This document shows, in pieces, positions 36,046 to 44,372 of a stretch of 64,000 bases of DNA. The position numbers were made by a program, and so were the translations under genes. Under the pieces are notes generated by a model. The model was given only the letters and a program-made list of their open reading frames with translations, ran no database searches and had not been told where the DNA came from. The DNA comes from Candidatus Electrothrix rattekaaiensis (lineage in GTDB: Bacteria; Desulfobacterota; Desulfobulbia; Desulfobulbales; Desulfobulbaceae), in assembly GCA_032595675.1 (NCBI GenBank), contig JAVQMD010000001.1, forward strand, positions 186,001-250,000, in the 5' to 3' direction. Numbering within the stretch: the stretch's first letter is position 1; each line of letters starts with the position of its first letter.

Positions 36046-36330
36046 TTATCCGTTGATCTTGTTTCGGAGAATACCGGAGGGCTTAAAGGTAATTACCCGC
36101 CTTGCATCCAGGATCAACTCGTCGCCTGTTTGGGGATTACGTCCTCGTCTCGGACGTTTATCCTTCACGTTAAACTTGCCGAACCCACTCAGAAGAAGAT
36201 CTTCTCCAGTGATTAGTGACTCTTTAACAAGAGTAATAAACGTTTCTACGGAATCTGTTGCCTGAGCTTTTGTCAGCCCAGGATGCTGCTGATAAACCTC
36301 TTGCACGAGGTTTGCTTTTGTCAATGTCAT
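36046..36330 (-). CDS. ihfA: integration host factor alpha-like DNA-bending protein
   Basis: 94-residue HU/IHF family protein. MTLTKANLVQEVYQQHPGLTKAQA, GFGKFNVKDKRPRRGRNPQTGDELILDARRVITFKPS: the RxGRNPxTG beta-arm is clear, and the alpha-type IHF reading is favoured but not certain. GGAGG precedes the ATG at 36330; the longer frame to 36414 is leader. A good promoter with an overlapping palindrome lies upstream. Confidence 0.88.
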   Translation of the reverse strand: MTLTKANLVQEVYQQHPGLTKAQATDSVETFITLVKESLITGEDLLLSGFGKFNVKDKRPRRGRNPQTGDELILDARRVITFKPSGILRNKING

Positions 36331-36386
36331 TTTTACGACCTCCACAGTATCAATTGAGTGCTTCTCTTGATTTTTTAATCTATAGT

Positions 36387-36414
36387 ATGATACGAAATTT
36401 GACAGGCATGTCAA
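36387..36414 (-). promoter_or_regulatory. sigma-70 promoter with operator-like palindrome for ihfA
   Basis: On the minus strand, TTGACA (36414-36409) and TATCAT (36392-36387) are 16 bp apart. The -35 box is part of the perfect inverted repeat TTGACATGCCTGTCAA (36414-36399), a likely repressor or self-binding site. Confidence 0.6.
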
Positions 36415-36482
36415 TCATAATCAAGTCGTAACGGGGGGCTATGCTCATTATTTTTGAGCTATCTTTTTTTGCTTGCCAAAGG

Positions 36483-37688
36483 TTAGATAGCATCGGCCAT
36501 TGTAAAAATAGGAAGATACATGGCGACAACTAGGCCACCGATTGTTCCACCCAAAAAAACCATCATAAAGGGTTCAATCATGGCAGTAAGATTTTCTACT
36601 GCTTGGTCAACCTCTTCATCGTAAAAATCAGCAATTTTCTCAAGCATAGCATCAAGGGCACCGACCGATTCACCGACATTGATCATCTGGACGACCATGT
36701 TAGGAAAGACACCGGATTCTTCTAATGGTTCAGCAATAGGACGCCCCTCAGCAATAGAATCAGCGACATGAAAAACGGCCTGTTCAATAACTTTATTGCC
36801 TGCTGTTTTAGCCACGACTTGCAAGGCGTCAAGGATGGGCACACCACTCTCCAGCATGGTGCTGAGGGTTCGGGTAAACTTGGCCACAGCTACCTTACGG
36901 ATCAATACGCCTGCGACTGGAGCATGCAGGAGCATTCCATCTACTTTTAATTTGCCCTTTTCTGTGGCATAGAATTTTTTAAAGAGAAAACTGACAACAA
37001 AAGCCGCCGCAATCATGTAGAAACCATTGTGCTGGGCAAATGCACTCGCATCAACAACAAACTGGGTTGGTGCCGGTAACGCCCCGCCCATACTGGCAAA
37101 CATCTCTTCGAAAACCGGGATAACAAAAATTAGAATGACGGCAAGGATAAGAATGGCAATGAAGAGACATATGACCGGATAGGTCATGGCTCCCTTGATT
37201 TTCTTCTGCAAGGCCATGGACTTTTCCTTGAAGTCCGCCAAACGACTCAAGATGGTATCAAGGATACCACCCACCTCACCAGCCTCAATCATATTTGAAA
37301 AAAGGGGATCAAAAACTTTCGGATGCTTACGCATGCCGTCAGCAAGGGTTGTCCCTGTTTCTACATCGTTGACAATTCCAAGGAGAGCTCGTTTAAAGGT
37401 TGGATTTTCCTGCTGTTTTGAGAGGATTTGCAGGCTTTGTACTAAGGGGAGTCCCGCGTCAATCATAGTAGACATCTGTCGAGTAAAAACAACGATGTCT
37501 TTGCCGGTAACTTTTGGTTGTAAGAATGGGACATTCGCAAACATATCCTTAGGCTTTTCCTTCACCTTCGCATTTTGGATACGTAAACGTTTGAGCTGAG
37601 CATGAACACCGGCCTCATTGACCGTCTCAATCTCACCTTTAATTGTATTGCCCAGTGTATTTTTTCCCTTCCAGACGTAGACAGGCAT
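36483..37688 (-). CDS. pilC: type IV pilus inner-membrane protein PilC
   Basis: 401-residue type II secretion F / PilC family protein, the inner-membrane platform of type IV pilus assembly. Two GspF repeats: FTRQMSTMIDAGLPLVQSL and FTRTLSTMLESGVPILDAL. Membrane segments at about 170-195, 215-235 and 375-400. GGAG precedes the ATG. Other pil genes are not in the window; ihfA lies downstream on the same strand. Confidence 0.93.
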   Translation of the reverse strand: MPVYVWKGKNTLGNTIKGEIETVNEAGVHAQLKRLRIQNAKVKEKPKDMFANVPFLQPKVTGKDIVVFTRQMSTMIDAGLPLVQSLQILSKQQENPTFKRALLGIVNDVETGTTLADGMRKHPKVFDPLFSNMIEAGEVGGILDTILSRLADFKEKSMALQKKIKGAMTYPVICLFIAILILAVILIFVIPVFEEMFASMGGALPAPTQFVVDASAFAQHNGFYMIAAAFVVSFLFKKFYATEKGKLKVDGMLLHAPVAGVLIRKVAVAKFTRTLSTMLESGVPILDALQVVAKTAGNKVIEQAVFHVADSIAEGRPIAEPLEESGVFPNMVVQMINVGESVGALDAMLEKIADFYDEEVDQAVENLTAMIEPFMMVFLGGTIGGLVVAMYLPIFTMADAI

Positions 37689-37874
37689 AATTCAAACTCC
37701 AGAAATATTTATGTGAATGCAGGGGTAGATCGGATAATTTGTTGACAGTTCCGTTAATAGCCTTTATAAGGTAATATTTTGGACTACTATTGAATAGTAC
37801 ATTTTATTCTCATTGTATGTAAGTTTTTTTTCTGATTCAAGAGAAATATTATATTTTTTCAGGAGGTTCGCAAA

Positions 37875-38129
37875 ATGCAGACCGGCAACGCCGTAAATTA
37901 TAGCGATGGTCCCTTTCAGCCGATTACAGAGAAGTGCGACGGCTGTGATCGTATAGTTGAAGAAAACAGCAATCAGTACTGTAAAACCTATGTTGATCCG
38001 GCGGCAAAATGGCGCTTGGGTATATGTAATTTCGCCACTCATGCGAAACCGGAAATAGAGGTGGTCACAGTACGCGTTAACCCGTTGAAGGCAGCCAAAC
38101 GGGCGAGTTCCAAGCGCAGAGGAAAATAA
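37875..38129 (+). CDS. PxxKW family cysteine-rich protein
   Basis: 84 residues. CDGCDRIVEENSNQYCKTY, then DPAAKWRLGICNFATH, which carries the PxxKW motif (PAAKW) after which the family is named, and a basic tail ending KRASSKRRGK. Four or more cysteines suggest zinc or Fe-S binding; function unknown. AGGAGG precedes the ATG. Divergent from pilC. Confidence 0.85.
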   Translation: MQTGNAVNYSDGPFQPITEKCDGCDRIVEENSNQYCKTYVDPAAKWRLGICNFATHAKPEIEVVTVRVNPLKAAKRASSKRRGK

Positions 38130-38173
38130 AGAGCATTCCTTTATCGCAACATCTCGGAATACTTTGGGGTTTA

Positions 38174-38201
38174 CTTCTCCGCGCCTCAGGGCGCGGGGAA
38201 G
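38174..38201. terminator. GC-rich hairpin between convergent genes
   Basis: CTTCTCCGCGCC and GGCGCGGGGAAG form a 12-bp stem (one G-T pair) with loop TCAG. It lies between the PxxKW gene and ugd, which end toward each other. No T-run on either side, so it may act through stability or factor-dependent termination. Confidence 0.5.
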
Positions 38202-38239
38202 GTCATTTGTTAATTTTCGGCCTGCGTTGACCGGCTGTC

Positions 38240-39550
38240 TTACTTTCTCCCCACTCCCACGTAGCTGAAGCCTGCATTTTTCAGACTGTCGGGATCATAC
38301 ACATTACGCAGGTCTATAAAGATCGGCGTTTTCATTTCTTCCTTGAGTTTTTCAAAGTCCAAGGCCCTGTATTGATTCCACTCTGTCATCAGGATCACGG
38401 CGTCCGCCCCTTCACAGGCCTCGTAAGCACCGCTAACATACTCAACACCTTCTGGAAGATATTTTTTTGCCTCCTCCATTCCTTTTGGGTCATGGGCCCG
38501 AACAGTTGCTCCTTTTTCCAGCAGAGCGGGCAGGATGGTCAAGGCCGGTGCATCACGCATATCATCGGTTTCGGGCTTAAAGGTAAGACCGAGTACAGCA
38601 AGCTTCTTTCCAGCTTCAGAACCACCAAGAGCATCTCTGATCTTTTTGACCATTCGTGCTTTTTGCGCTGCGTTGACCTCCACAGCTGCCTCGACGATGC
38701 GTAAACTTTCACCATATTCTTGAACTAGGCGCATCAGGGCCAAGGTGTCCTTGGGAAAGCAGGAACCTCCATAACCAGGGCCGGGGTGGAGAAATTTACT
38801 GCCGATTCTCCCGTCCATACCGATTCCCTTGGCAAGATCTGTGACATTTGCATCTACTGCCTCGCAGACCGAAGCAATTTCGTTGATAAAGCTTATTTTT
38901 ACGGCAAGAAAAGCGTTTGCTGCATATTTTGTCAGTTCTGCTGTCTCAATGGTGGTGCTAACAATGGGCGTATCACGCAGGTACAGTGGCTGATATATTT
39001 CCCGTAATACCTGCTCTGAACGTTCCGACTCAATACCGATCACGACTCTGTCTGGACGCATGAAATCGGCAATGGCTGCCCCTTCTCGGAGGAATTCAGG
39101 GTTTGAAGCCACGTCAAAATCCGCTGCTGGATTTGTCTCTCTGATGATTCTGGCTACTTGGCGTGCAGTTCCGACAGGTACCGTGCTCTTGTCCACAATA
39201 ACGGTATAGCCTTCGAGATATTTCGCTACCTCCTTGGCGGCTGCGTAGATATACGTCAGGTCGGCGTATCCATCACCTCTTCGGGAGGTCGGGGTTCCCA
39301 CAGCGATAAAAACCGCCTCTGCATCAGGGACAGCATCTGCTAAGTCCGTGGTAAACCGGAGGCGTCCTTCCGCAGCATTTTTTGCCACCATGGTGTCCAG
39401 ACCGGGTTCATAGATAGGGATATTTCCCTCCTTGAGGGTTTTAATCTTTTCCTCAAGTTTATCTACACAGGTAACGTGATGGCCGAACTCGGCAAAACAG
39501 GTGCCTGTCACAAGTCCGACATAACCTGTCCCAATCATTGCTATCTTCAT
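38240..39550 (-). CDS. ugd: UDP-glucose 6-dehydrogenase
   Basis: 436-residue UDP-glucose/GDP-mannose dehydrogenase family enzyme; oxidises UDP-glucose to UDP-glucuronate for surface polysaccharide. MKIAMIGTGYVGLVTGTCFAE binds NAD, ELTKYAANAFLAVKISFINE is the central dimer helix and the catalytic cysteine is in GPGYGGSCFPKD near residue 260. The length fits the single-domain bacterial form. Monocistronic here. Confidence 0.92.
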   Translation of the reverse strand: MKIAMIGTGYVGLVTGTCFAEFGHHVTCVDKLEEKIKTLKEGNIPIYEPGLDTMVAKNAAEGRLRFTTDLADAVPDAEAVFIAVGTPTSRRGDGYADLTYIYAAAKEVAKYLEGYTVIVDKSTVPVGTARQVARIIRETNPAADFDVASNPEFLREGAAIADFMRPDRVVIGIESERSEQVLREIYQPLYLRDTPIVSTTIETAELTKYAANAFLAVKISFINEIASVCEAVDANVTDLAKGIGMDGRIGSKFLHPGPGYGGSCFPKDTLALMRLVQEYGESLRIVEAAVEVNAAQKARMVKKIRDALGGSEAGKKLAVLGLTFKPETDDMRDAPALTILPALLEKGATVRAHDPKGMEEAKKYLPEGVEYVSGAYEACEGADAVILMTEWNQYRALDFEKLKEEMKTPIFIDLRNVYDPDSLKNAGFSYVGVGRK

Positions 39551-39675
39551 TCTCTTTCCTTTTTTGGGGTAAACTGAAAATATACAGCGAGAGCCGAATC
39601 CCTTACTGAGAGAAGGGAGACACGAGGTTTCGGCTCAACGTTTTGACCACCGGCGGGAGGTCGTTTGTTGGTTTA

Positions 39676-40377
39676 TTACAGAGGTCTTTCACCAAAGATC
39701 GCCGTGCCTACACGGATCAAGGTTGCTCCCTCCTCAATGGCGACGTTGAAGTCGCCTGACATGCCCATAGAAAGCTCAACAGCCTTATTATTATAAAAAC
39801 AGTTCTCGCCTGCAAGTTTTATAGATAATTTTTTCAAGGCCTGAAACCAAGGTCGGCTCGCTTCGGCCTCACGTCCGTAGGGGGGCATAGTCATTAATCC
39901 ACGCACGCGTAGGTTTTTCAGGGGCTGCATGGCTTGAAGGAGATCTCCTGCATCTTCAGGGGGTACCCCGGATTTTTGCAGTTCTCTCCCCACATTCACC
40001 TGCACCAAAACATCAAGCTTTTTCTGTAATATTCCTGCGTGGTGATTCAGAGAACGAGCAATTTTTAATCGATCAATCGTCTCTATCATCTGAAACAGTT
40101 CGGCAGCCATTTTTGCTTTATTACTTTGTAAATGTCCGATAAAGTGCCAGCGTAGGGAAGGGGGCAACAGGTTGATTTTTGCCTCGGCATCCTGAAGGTA
40201 ATTTTCCCCGAAATGAATTTGCTCGCATTGATGGGCTTCAGCAATCATCTCGACAGGCATCCGTTTGGAGACAGCAACGAGCTTGACTTCTTCGGGATTT
40301 CTTCCACAACCGACAGCTGTTTCTCGAATAACAGAGCGAATCTGCTCCAGATTGGTAGAGATATGGGTACAGATCAT
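39676..40377 (-). CDS. yggS: YggS/PLPBP pyridoxal phosphate homeostasis protein
   Basis: 233 residues. The PLP-binding lysine is in LVAVSKRMP near residue 38; HFGENYLQDAEAK, WHFIGHLQSNK and the end block ELSMGMSGDFNVAIEEGATLIRVGTAIFG are family signatures. It has no known enzymatic activity but balances vitamin B6 pools. Start overlaps the tatD stop (ATGA). Confidence 0.94.
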   Translation of the reverse strand: MICTHISTNLEQIRSVIRETAVGCGRNPEEVKLVAVSKRMPVEMIAEAHQCEQIHFGENYLQDAEAKINLLPPSLRWHFIGHLQSNKAKMAAELFQMIETIDRLKIARSLNHHAGILQKKLDVLVQVNVGRELQKSGVPPEDAGDLLQAMQPLKNLRVRGLMTMPPYGREAEASRPWFQALKKLSIKLAGENCFYNNKAVELSMGMSGDFNVAIEEGATLIRVGTAIFGERPL

Positions 40378-41201
40378 TGCTCGTTATCTTGATCGGGTAA
40401 GGAAAAAAGTTGTTTGGTATTGCGCGAGGTTTGGCGAGCGACTTCGTCAATGGAAATACCCCTCAACTCTGCCACCATCGCAGCCGTATATAGAAGATAT
40501 TCAGGGCGATTGCGTTTGCCGCGAAAAGGAACCGGGGCAAGGAAAGGGCCGTCTGTTTCAAGCAGTATACGATCCAGGGGAATGTTCTGGGCAACCTTTT
40601 GAAGGTCCGAGGCATTTTTAAAAGTAACAATACCGGGTATAGAAATATATAAGCCCAAGTCGAGTACTTGACGGGCAAAGGCCATGTCACCGGAAAAACA
40701 ATGCATCACGCCGCTTGTCGGGGATGCCCCTTGCTCCTTGATGATGTGTACAGTGTCTTCATGGGCCTCGCGGTCATGGATAATAACCGGTAACTCCAGT
40801 TCCTTGGCGAGCTCAAGCTGTCGGGAAAACTCCACGCGCTGGCGTTCCACTGGCGCGTATTGTTTGGCGTAGTCAAGACCGATTTCTCCGTAGGCCACCA
40901 CTTTTTTTGAGGTTGCCAGTTCCTTCAGCTGCTGATAAACAGCATCATCCCCCTCTTCTGCGCTGTGTGGATGGATACCGACAGAGGCATAGACGCCGGG
41001 ATAGGTGGTAGCTAATTCTACAGCCCGTTGTGAGCTGGCAAGATCAATGCCAATGGTGATGATTGTATGCACACGGCATTGTTCGGCGGAACGAATAATA
41101 TCGTCAACAGCATCCTGACCGGTTTCCATATCAAGATGACAATGTGAGTCGATCAGGCCGTACCCCGACGAGAGGGCTGACGGCTGTATTCTTTTTTTCA
41201 T
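40374..41201 (-). CDS. tatD: TatD family metal-dependent hydrolase
   Basis: 275-residue TatD DNase family protein: LIDSHCHLDM (metal-binding His pair), the metal-binding Glu in VAYGEIGLDYA, VIIHDREAHED, GVMHCFSG and LLETDGPFLAPVPFRGKRN. Co-transcribed with yggS (4-bp overlap). Role in DNA repair or quality control is known only in part for this family. Confidence 0.93.
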   Translation of the reverse strand: MKKRIQPSALSSGYGLIDSHCHLDMETGQDAVDDIIRSAEQCRVHTIITIGIDLASSQRAVELATTYPGVYASVGIHPHSAEEGDDAVYQQLKELATSKKVVAYGEIGLDYAKQYAPVERQRVEFSRQLELAKELELPVIIHDREAHEDTVHIIKEQGASPTSGVMHCFSGDMAFARQVLDLGLYISIPGIVTFKNASDLQKVAQNIPLDRILLETDGPFLAPVPFRGKRNRPEYLLYTAAMVAELRGISIDEVARQTSRNTKQLFSLPDQDNEQ

Positions 41202-41365
41202 TGGTCTGTAAAAAATGAGATAATATGAACTTTATTATGCAGTCATACCAGAAAGGAGAAGACAGGACAAGAAGCAAAGCATTGACGGGCGGTTAAACGG
41301 GATAATTATTGACCGATGATTATTGACATCAGGAACATATTTTTTTAAACAGGAGCTATATATTT

Positions 41366-41394
41366 CGCAAACACCGCCGCAAACACCGCCGCAA
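41366..41394. repeat. 12-bp tandem repeat before the nitroreductase gene
   Basis: Two copies of CGCAAACACCGC plus five more bases in phase, about 55 bp upstream of the start codon. Confidence 0.7.
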
Positions 41395-41447
41395 TCGTCC
41401 TGATCTGTTGCGGATATCGAAAAAAAACAAGGGCTTTTAAGGAAAAG

Positions 41448-41972
41448 ATGGAACAGTACATTCAGCAGGCAATTAAAGAACGACGCAGTATTCGTGAATT
41501 CAGCGAAAAAACAGTAGAGCAGGAACTGCTCCATAAAATTATTTCTGCGGGTATCTGGGCACCGTCTGGATTAAACAATCAGCCTTGGCGGTTTGTCACG
41601 ATTCAGGATGGCGGCATTTTAGTCCGCCTTGCCACTTTGACCCATTACAGTCATATTGTTAAGGCGGCTCCCGCGCTTATTGCTGTTTACCTTGATCAGG
41701 AAAAGATGTATGATTCCGTCAAGGATCATCAGGCTGCTGGAGCATGTATTCAGAACATGCTGCTTGCCGCGCACGAGCTGGGGCTCGGTGCGGTTTGGCT
41801 TGGCCAGATTCTTAAAAATAAGCAGCAGGTCAATGACGTTCTGCAACTCAGCGAACAATATAGCCTTATGGCTATTGTAGCTTTAGGGTATCCGTTACAC
41901 AGAAACCAGCGATCCCAAAGATTACCGCTGGAAGATTTTATCTTACACGAATTTGGAGGAACCGCCCCATGA
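41448..41972 (+). CDS. nitroreductase family flavoprotein
   Basis: 174-residue FMN-dependent oxidoreductase: RRSIREFSEKTVEQELL, APSGLNNQPWRFV, AACIQNMLLAAHELGLGAVWLGQ are typical. The shorter C-terminus fits the small anaerobe subgroup. Substrate unknown. Its stop overlaps the next gene start (ATGA). Confidence 0.9.
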   Translation: MEQYIQQAIKERRSIREFSEKTVEQELLHKIISAGIWAPSGLNNQPWRFVTIQDGGILVRLATLTHYSHIVKAAPALIAVYLDQEKMYDSVKDHQAAGACIQNMLLAAHELGLGAVWLGQILKNKQQVNDVLQLSEQYSLMAIVALGYPLHRNQRSQRLPLEDFILHEFGGTAP

Positions 41973-42472
41973 AAAAATGTCCGTCAATCAGTAGAATTTT
42001 GCTTTTTTTTCTGATCGCTATCACCTTATTTCTGTCCGGCTGCATCAGCACAATTTTTCCCGGTACTAGTATGCAGGGCGCGGGTGTCGGCGATATGTTA
42101 CCCGCTGTTGGCGGGTTTGCTGATGATATCCAAGATATTATTGTCCCGGTTGAGATGGAATGGGACCGAAAGAGATCCATGGCTATTAAGACAGAATCTT
42201 TTCATGGTGGAATTTGGCATTACTCGGGCTTAGTGGAAACAGCCTCGCTGAAGGATTACATGACTCGGGCTATGGAGGACACTAACTGGAAATTGGTTGG
42301 CGAAGCAGCCTCCGGCGATATTATGCTTGCCTTTGTTAAGCCGCATAAGACCTGTATGATGACTATTTCAGAGCATGATTTCCGCAACACCGGTCTTACA
42401 CTCTATGTGACCATTGATAAAACCGCTGCTGTCGGCCTGAATCCCTTTGGAGAAGCCATTCCTACAAAGTAA
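41969..42472 (+). CDS. small lipoprotein of unknown function
   Basis: 167 residues with a lipoprotein signal: SRILLFFLIAITLFLSGC, where the Cys would be lipidated. The mature part contains VPVEMEWDRKRSMAIKTESFHGGIWHYSG and a mixed alpha/beta C-terminus. I do not recognise a named family. It begins in the stop codon of the nitroreductase gene, so the two are expressed together; the link is unclear. Confidence 0.75.
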   Translation: MKKCPSISRILLFFLIAITLFLSGCISTIFPGTSMQGAGVGDMLPAVGGFADDIQDIIVPVEMEWDRKRSMAIKTESFHGGIWHYSGLVETASLKDYMTRAMEDTNWKLVGEAASGDIMLAFVKPHKTCMMTISEHDFRNTGLTLYVTIDKTAAVGLNPFGEAIPTK

Positions 42473-42515
42473 TCGACAAAGTAATTCTTCGATATCCCTA
42501 AATCCCTCCTCGAAT

Positions 42516-42539
42516 AAACTCCCTCGTTTGAGGGAGTTT
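42516..42539 (+). terminator. hairpin after the lipoprotein gene
   Basis: AAACTCCCTC and GAGGGAGTTT form a perfect 10-bp stem with a 4-nt loop 44 bp after the stop codon. The flanking A-rich and T-rich ends allow weak termination. Confidence 0.5.
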
Positions 42540-42586
42540 AACATCAGCCAGTAGGAAATTCGCTTTTTAAAATCAGGTTTGAAAAC

Positions 42587-43798
42587 ATGCATGCGACTAT
42601 GCTGGGACGAAAAATTCTTTTTGGTGTAACCGGCTCTGTTGCCGCTTTTAAAGCAGCTGGTTGGGTGAGTTCTCTTGTCAAAGAAGAGGCACGAGTGACG
42701 GTCATGATGACCGAATCCGCCACTCGTTTTGTCACTCCCCTTACCTTTGGTGCGCTTTCCGGTAACCACGTTTACACAGACATGTTCAGCACCGGAGCAG
42801 AGGAAATAATGGCTCATATCACCTTGTCCGGTGATGCTGACGCGATCCTGATCGCCCCGGCAACTGCCCAGACTCTTGCCCGGTTAGCGCACGGTATGGC
42901 CGATAACCTGCTCGCCGCTACTGTCCTTGTCGCTACGGCACCGGTGCTTATTTGTCCTGCAATGAATGCTAAGATGCTTGCGCATCCTGCTACACAAAAA
43001 AATCTCTCTACTTTAAAAAACTTGGGTTATATCATTGTGGAGCCGGAATGCGGTCCGTTGGCCTGTGGGGAAGTCGGTTCCGGTCGCTTGGCGGAATGGG
43101 ACACGGTTCGCGAGGCTTTGCTGGGGCTTTTTGTTGAGCAGGATTTAGCTGGACAACATGTGCTGATTACAGCGGGTCCAACCAGAGAAGCATTGGATCC
43201 GGCCCGCTATTTGAGCAATCGTTCCAGCGGGAAAATGGGCTATGCTTTAACCCGAACAGCTAAACGGCGAGGAGCAGAGGTGACGCTGATTTCCGGGCCA
43301 ACAAATCTTCCCGCTCCTCCTGGAGTAACTATGGTTCCTGTGCAGACCGCCGCAGAAATGGCGGAAGTCGTTAAAAAATATGCCGATCATGCCGATGTCA
43401 TTGTTAAAGCGGCGGCTGTGGCTGATTTTAAGCCGAAAAAGGTTGCTTCGCTGAAAATTAAAAAAGCAGGTGCTGATCTCCAGCTTGAGTTGGAGCCGAA
43501 TCAGGATATCTTGGCCACCTTGGGCAAAGAGCGGAAGCCGGGTCAGCTCCTGGTTGGGTTTGCTGCGGAAAGCAATAACCATGAGGCTGAAGGACGGCGT
43601 AAGTTACAGGCCAAAAAGGCTGATTTGATCGTGGTCAATGATATTCTTGGAAAACAAAGCGGCTTTGATGTGGATACCAATCAGGTTACTCTGATTACTC
43701 GCGATGATACGGAGCAATTGGCTCTCCTCTCCAAAGAGGAAACCGCAAACTGTATCTGGAACAAAGTTATTGAGTTGGGGAAGGTGGGGAAAGGATGA
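42587..43798 (+). CDS. coaBC: CoaBC, phosphopantothenoylcysteine synthetase/decarboxylase
   Basis: 403-residue bifunctional enzyme for two consecutive steps of coenzyme A synthesis. The N-terminal flavin decarboxylase has GVTGSVAAFKA, APATAQT and ICPAMNAKM; the C-terminal ligase has ITAGPTREALDPARYLSNRSSGKMG and AAVADFKPK. Start at 42587, or the ATG at 42599 (MLGRKILFG). 4-bp overlap with darP. Confidence 0.95.
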   Translation: MHATMLGRKILFGVTGSVAAFKAAGWVSSLVKEEARVTVMMTESATRFVTPLTFGALSGNHVYTDMFSTGAEEIMAHITLSGDADAILIAPATAQTLARLAHGMADNLLAATVLVATAPVLICPAMNAKMLAHPATQKNLSTLKNLGYIIVEPECGPLACGEVGSGRLAEWDTVREALLGLFVEQDLAGQHVLITAGPTREALDPARYLSNRSSGKMGYALTRTAKRRGAEVTLISGPTNLPAPPGVTMVPVQTAAEMAEVVKKYADHADVIVKAAAVADFKPKKVASLKIKKAGADLQLELEPNQDILATLGKERKPGQLLVGFAAESNNHEAEGRRKLQAKKADLIVVNDILGKQSGFDVDTNQVTLITRDDTEQLALLSKEETANCIWNKVIELGKVGKG

Positions 43799-44349
43799 AT
43801 CTGAGTAGATCTGAGCAAAAGCGTAGGGTAAAGCAGGTAGAGAAATTGGTCGTAGAGTTGGTTGCTCTGCCCGCTGGCCTGTTGGAGAAACTGCCTGTGG
43901 ATGAAGAGGTTCAACAGTTGCTTCAAGAAGTGTCTGGTCTGAAAGGTGGATCAAGAAAGCGGCAGATCAAGTACATTACCAAGCTTCTCCGAGATACTTC
44001 GACTGAGGAACTCTATGCCTTTTTGGCAAAACGTAAGGGGACAGAGCTTCATAAGAAAAAGCAGTTCCATGAGTTGGAGTATCTCCGGGATATCCTTATT
44101 GAGGAGGCCATTGCAGCTCGACGCGAGGCAAAGGCCGAATATAGGGATTTGACAGAAAACTGGTCATCCGCTGTGGTGGAAGATATTGCTGCAGAGTTGC
44201 CCTCTGTGGACCGGCATGAATTGCATCGGTTGGCCTTTTTCTTTGCTATGGGCCGGAACAGGCAGCACAGCCGTGAGATTTTTCGCCTCCTTCAAGCTGC
44301 TCAGGAGAAAGAGTTGATGGCGAGGAAGATGCAGCAAGAAATTTTGTGA
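43795..44349 (+). CDS. darP: DarP/YjgA (DUF615) ribosome maturation factor
   Basis: 184-residue, highly charged helical protein of the DUF615 family, which helps late assembly of the 50S subunit in Escherichia coli. RSEQKRRVKQVEKLVVELVAL and RKRQIKYITKLLRD are the recognisable blocks. Coupled to coaBC by an ATGA overlap and convergent with the radical SAM maturase gene. Confidence 0.9.
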   Translation: MNLSRSEQKRRVKQVEKLVVELVALPAGLLEKLPVDEEVQQLLQEVSGLKGGSRKRQIKYITKLLRDTSTEELYAFLAKRKGTELHKKKQFHELEYLRDILIEEAIAARREAKAEYRDLTENWSSAVVEDIAAELPSVDRHELHRLAFFFAMGRNRQHSREIFRLLQAAQEKELMARKMQQEIL

Positions 44350-44372
44350 GTGTTTTGGAATTATTTATACGG

